Source: Firmicutes bacterium CAG:110
GTDB taxonomy: Bacteria; Bacillota; Clostridia; Oscillospirales; Oscillospiraceae
Assembly (NCBI GenBank): GCA_000434635.1
Contig: HF988045.1
Location: 30,522 to 37,254, forward strand
Reading direction: 5' to 3'
Length of the DNA stretch: 6,733 nt
Position numbers and translations under genes: made by a program. Positions within the stretch are counted from its first letter, which is position 1, and each line of letters starts with the position of its first letter. The notes under the pieces were generated by a model. That model saw only the letters and a program-made list of their open reading frames with translations. It was not told the DNA's origin and did not search any database. Shown here in pieces: positions 4,911 through 6,733 of the stretch.

Positions 4911-5657
4911 GTCCTTTTCTTCTGGATTTGGATTTCTTTTGTTCTTTTCTATGTAGTTTCACCAGAATAATGTATCCATATTTTCCTTTTTTCCTTGTGC
5001 GATTTTGGGGTGCATTTCTCTCGCACATTTTTTCGATATAAAATGTATGTAACCCGCCAAGCGCGGGTTCGTCTTTTGTCTCAGACGGGTTCAAAAGGTT
5101 CGTTGGGACATTGTTCAGATGAACTTCCACATAATCAGGGAATACAACGACTCTGTCCAAATATAGATTGATGATCTGTTCCATCTGGGGCAATGTGCCA
5201 TTGTGGAACATTTTCTGTGCCTGACGAAATGCTGCCAGGATGGCATCCTCGTCTAATTCACTTTCCTCAGCGCTTCGTTCCTCCTCCTGAATCTGAACAT
5301 CCAGCAGCTCTTTCTCCCGCTCCAACTGAGTAAGCTGAGTGACCAACGCCGCGCTGCCCGTATTGGCAATGATATTGACAATGTTGTTAATCTTCTGCTC
5401 TACGGTTTTCAGGTTCTGGCGAAGGGTGCGAATCTTATCTTTATCCGTCCCATCCTCCTGCTGGCACAGCTCCCGGTAAGCCTGCACGATTCCCGGAATC
5501 CGGGATTCATCAAAGACGATTTCTTCAATCTTCTGAATGCAAATAAAACCAGAAGAAATCGACGGACGACTCTTCCTACTAGCCCGCTACCTTTTTTCTT
5601 TTCGGAATGTTGCACCTTGGCTGTCTGGACTTCCAAATTTACATTCTGTTTCTTCAT
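4891..5657 (-). pseudogene. Remnant of a second serine recombinase, catalytic part lost
   Basis: The reading frame 4891-5586 encodes only the C-terminal part of a large serine recombinase: KIEEIVFDESRIPGIVQAYR, a coiled-coil stretch (KIRTLRQNLKTVEQKINNIV to EKELLDVQIQEEE), and the typical end strand INLYLDRVVVFPDYVEVHL. Resolvase domain and zinc ribbon are missing. Upstream, an ATG at 5657 with AGAGGT starts about 22 residues (MKKQNVNLEVQTAK...) that look like a native N-terminus, but in another frame. The recombinase frame has a TAG at 5587-5589. An internal deletion with a frameshift explains this best. Whether the N-terminal piece belongs to the same gene is inferred. The stop (4891-4893) overlaps the stop of the integrase on the other strand by 3 bases. 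Translation from an internal ATG at 5487 is possible but would give no active recombinase. Confidence 0.8.
4901..4950. repeat. Imperfect tandem T-rich repeat
   Basis: TTTCTTTTTGTCCTTTTCT (4902-4920) and TTTCTTTTGTTCTTTTCT (4933-4950) are close copies about 30 bases apart. On the minus strand they encode two versions of a Lys/Arg-rich tail (RKEQKKSKS and RRKGQKET) at the end of the recombinase remnant. The first copy also supplies the T-run of the integrase terminator. Confidence 0.5.
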
Positions 5658-5728
5658 AGTATTACCTCTTTATTTCATGTGGTTTTCATCTGACGGGCTG
5701 ATTTATGTTTGTCAAATGACTTTGTGCT

Positions 5729-5757
5729 ATCATATATGGAAAGAGGAATTTCATCAA
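5729..5757 (-). promoter_or_regulatory. Possible promoter of the broken recombinase gene
   Basis: On the minus strand TTGATG (5757-5752) and TATGAT (5734-5729) are 17 bases apart, with a start near 5722 and a leader of about 65 bases to the ATG at 5657. The surrounding 5658-5920 stretch holds no gene that I can support. The region is AT-rich, so chance matches are common. Confidence 0.35.
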
Positions 5758-5840
5758 AGGTGCGAAATTTCTATTCATACACTTGACAAAGCAGGTGATT
5801 ATTTTCTTGTTTTTGGGAAAGAAAACATGAATTTCCCTTC

Positions 5841-5890
5841 AAAAAAGTGCAAAAAGGACCTGAGACCTGTTTCATGCAGATCTCAGGCCC
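5841..5890 (-). terminator. Intrinsic terminator of the minus-strand mosaic gene
   Basis: On the minus strand GGGCCTGAGA (5890-5881) pairs with TCTCAGGTCC (5865-5856), 9 of 10 positions, with a 15-base loop. TTTTT and then TTTTTT follow (5855-5851 and 5846-5841). It lies 30 bases after the stop of the gene ending at 5921, which suggests that this 3' end is the native one. Confidence 0.75.
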
Positions 5891-5920
5891 TAGTTGTATT
5901 CGCAGATATGTATTTTAAAT

Positions 5921-6349
5921 TTACTGTGCAGGAAATTCCTCTGCGGGTTTAAATTCTATATCCACACGGGGATGCTTGGCGATGATGGCATCCGCTTCTG
6001 CCTCCGTTATTTCCTCAAGGTCTCTATCCGAAATTTTGGAATTGGGAACCCATTTATACAGTTTTCCATCTTCAACGTGGATTTGATCAACTGGCTCCAT
6101 GCGGAATGCTCGATCATAGCGATAATAATCGTGGCTTTTCTCCTCACCTTCAAACGGCGACAGCATTTCTACAACATTGTCCTGGCACAGATAGAGGTAT
6201 CCGCCGCCTATAAAATAAACCAGTTCTCCATCCCGGGTGCCAATCGCTGTGAGAAACATATTCTCATCAAAGTCATGTGCCGTTTGGAGTGGAGACCCCT
6301 CACTTTGGAGGAGAAGTTCTTCTACGCCATCGTCATTAATGTCAATCAA
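5921..6349 (-). pseudogene. 3' fragment of a D-x-N-x-D-G repeat protein, function unknown
   Basis: The frame encodes about 142 residues beginning LIDINDDGVEELLLQ. The segment DINDDGVEEL is a calcium-loop-like motif, common in secreted or lipid-anchored clostridial proteins of unknown function. Further on there are alternating strands (ELVYFIGGGYLYL, GKLYKW) and an acidic helical end (DLEEITEAEADAIIAKHP). No start, signal peptide or N-terminal half is present. Upstream the same frame reads into MobC-type sequence, so the fragment arose by deletion or insertion. The native stop and a strong terminator remain. I do not know its function. Confidence 0.6.
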
Positions 6350-6493
6350 CTGGGACACGGCAGTATCGTAACGCTGAACATCGATGACATTCAGGGTGTG
6401 TGCTTTTTGGGCAATCTGGTTCAGATTGTTGCCAATGCGGTAGAGCTGCTGCATCATAGCATAGTAGTCCGGGGGTGGAGCATCACCTCGCAT
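6350..6493 (-). pseudogene. C-terminal fragment of a MobC relaxosome protein
   Basis: About 48 residues carry the MobC signature: PPPDYYAMMQQLYRIGNNLN, then QIAQKAHTLNVIDVQRYD. The RIGNNLNQIA segment is the typical core. MobC proteins help a relaxase open DNA at oriT during plasmid or element transfer. The N-terminal ribbon-helix-helix part is absent. At its downstream end the frame runs without a stop into the D-x-N-x-D-G protein fragment. Translation could begin at an ATG at 6493 that overlaps the end of the preceding frame, but no good ribosome site is seen. It is a remnant, not a working gene. Confidence 0.65.
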
Positions 6494-6710
6494 CTTTCTG
6501 GGCAATAAAATCAGCCCGTACCACTTCATTGGTACGGGCTTCCACGGCATTCCAGATATTTTCCATGTGGTGATTGTCCTCCCAGCCATCCCACTTTTTT
6601 AATACATCCGCCAGCGGTGTGGGAGATTTCAGAAGGGCTTTTGCCTGCCTAGGAGAAAGGTCGTTGTATTCCAGCGATAACAAAATATCTGTAAGTTCTC
6701 GACGGTGCCG
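6483..6710 (-). pseudogene. DUF3848-like fragment, 5' end damaged
   Basis: The frame reads RELTDILLSLEYNDLSPRQA, KALLKSPTPLADVLKKWD and HMENIWNAVEARTNEVVRA. This pattern (LEYNDLS, ALLxSPTPLADV, then a helix with ExRxNEV) matches my memory of the DUF3848 family found on clostridial integrative elements; its function is not known. A TGA lies in frame at 6711-6713 and no ATG with a ribosome site is present, only a TTG at 6683. A +1/-1 frameshift near 6698 could link it to the upstream reading LDGTV. The stop (6483-6485) lies inside the MobC fragment. Family assignment is moderate. Confidence 0.5.
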
Positions 6711-6733
6711 TCAAGATTTATGCGCAAATTTAT

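Larger units (their letters stand above)
4861..4960. other. Probable element boundary near the integrase 3' end
   Basis: The integrase reads outwards and is followed at once by an unrelated, converging, broken recombinase gene. In many serine-integrase elements the attachment site lies just beyond one end of the integrase gene. I could not define a core, because the other junction is outside the window and no direct repeat can be compared. Confidence 0.3.

Noticed and set aside
5894..6508. Long plus-strand open frame at 5894-6508
   Set aside because: It mirrors the MobC and D-x-N-x-D-G frames on the minus strand, which show recognisable motifs; the plus frame has none.
1..6733. CRISPR array, insertion sequence or rRNA gene
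   Set aside because: No regularly spaced repeats, no transposase with terminal repeats, and no conserved rRNA stretches were seen.

Overview
The window is an accessory region of a Gram-positive, Clostridia-like genome. This rests on the strong AGGAGG-type ribosome sites, the families present (short XRE regulators, a large zinc-ribbon serine recombinase, a MobC fragment and a DUF3848-like fragment) and the tight operon packing. I cannot name the genus.

Positions 1 to about 4900 look like the right-hand part of a small integrated genetic element that may also replicate by rolling circle. Its control centre is a divergent promoter region at 2748-2891. Rightward, a TTGATT-17-TACAAT promoter drives an XRE-type, CI-like regulator (2892-3404) and a large serine integrase (3407-4894), ending in a terminator hairpin that contains the integrase stop codon. 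Leftward, a TTGACA-17-TATGCT promoter drives a close-packed operon: a small Cro-like XRE protein (2532-2747), two small unrecognised proteins (2317-2517 and 1969-2313), a 248-residue protein with an N-terminal XRE domain (1226-1972), and an HUH-type replication initiator (332-1099). Copies of an ACACAAC-type motif lie on both promoters and on the CI-like start codon, so the layout resembles a phage switch that chooses between 'stay integrated' and 'replicate'.

The most striking find is between 1104 and 1214. On the strand opposite rep there is a perfect consensus promoter (TTGACA, 17 bp, TATAAT), and about 60 nt further a strong hairpin followed by seven T. This predicts a 65-nt antisense RNA complementary to the rep leader, the copy-control arrangement known from rolling-circle plasmids. 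The rep leader itself can fold so that its ribosome site is hidden.

Positions 1-331, downstream of rep, hold no convincing gene but several strong inverted repeats. A replication origin or a structured RNA is possible.

From about 4891 to the right end the window is debris of other mobile DNA, all on the minus strand: a second serine recombinase that has lost its catalytic and zinc-ribbon parts (4891-5657), the 3' end of a D-x-N-x-D-G repeat protein of unknown function (5921-6349) joined in frame to the C-terminal end of a MobC relaxosome protein (6350-6493), and a DUF3848-like fragment (6483-6710). The small element probably inserted beside, or into, this older remnant near 4890; its other end is outside the window.
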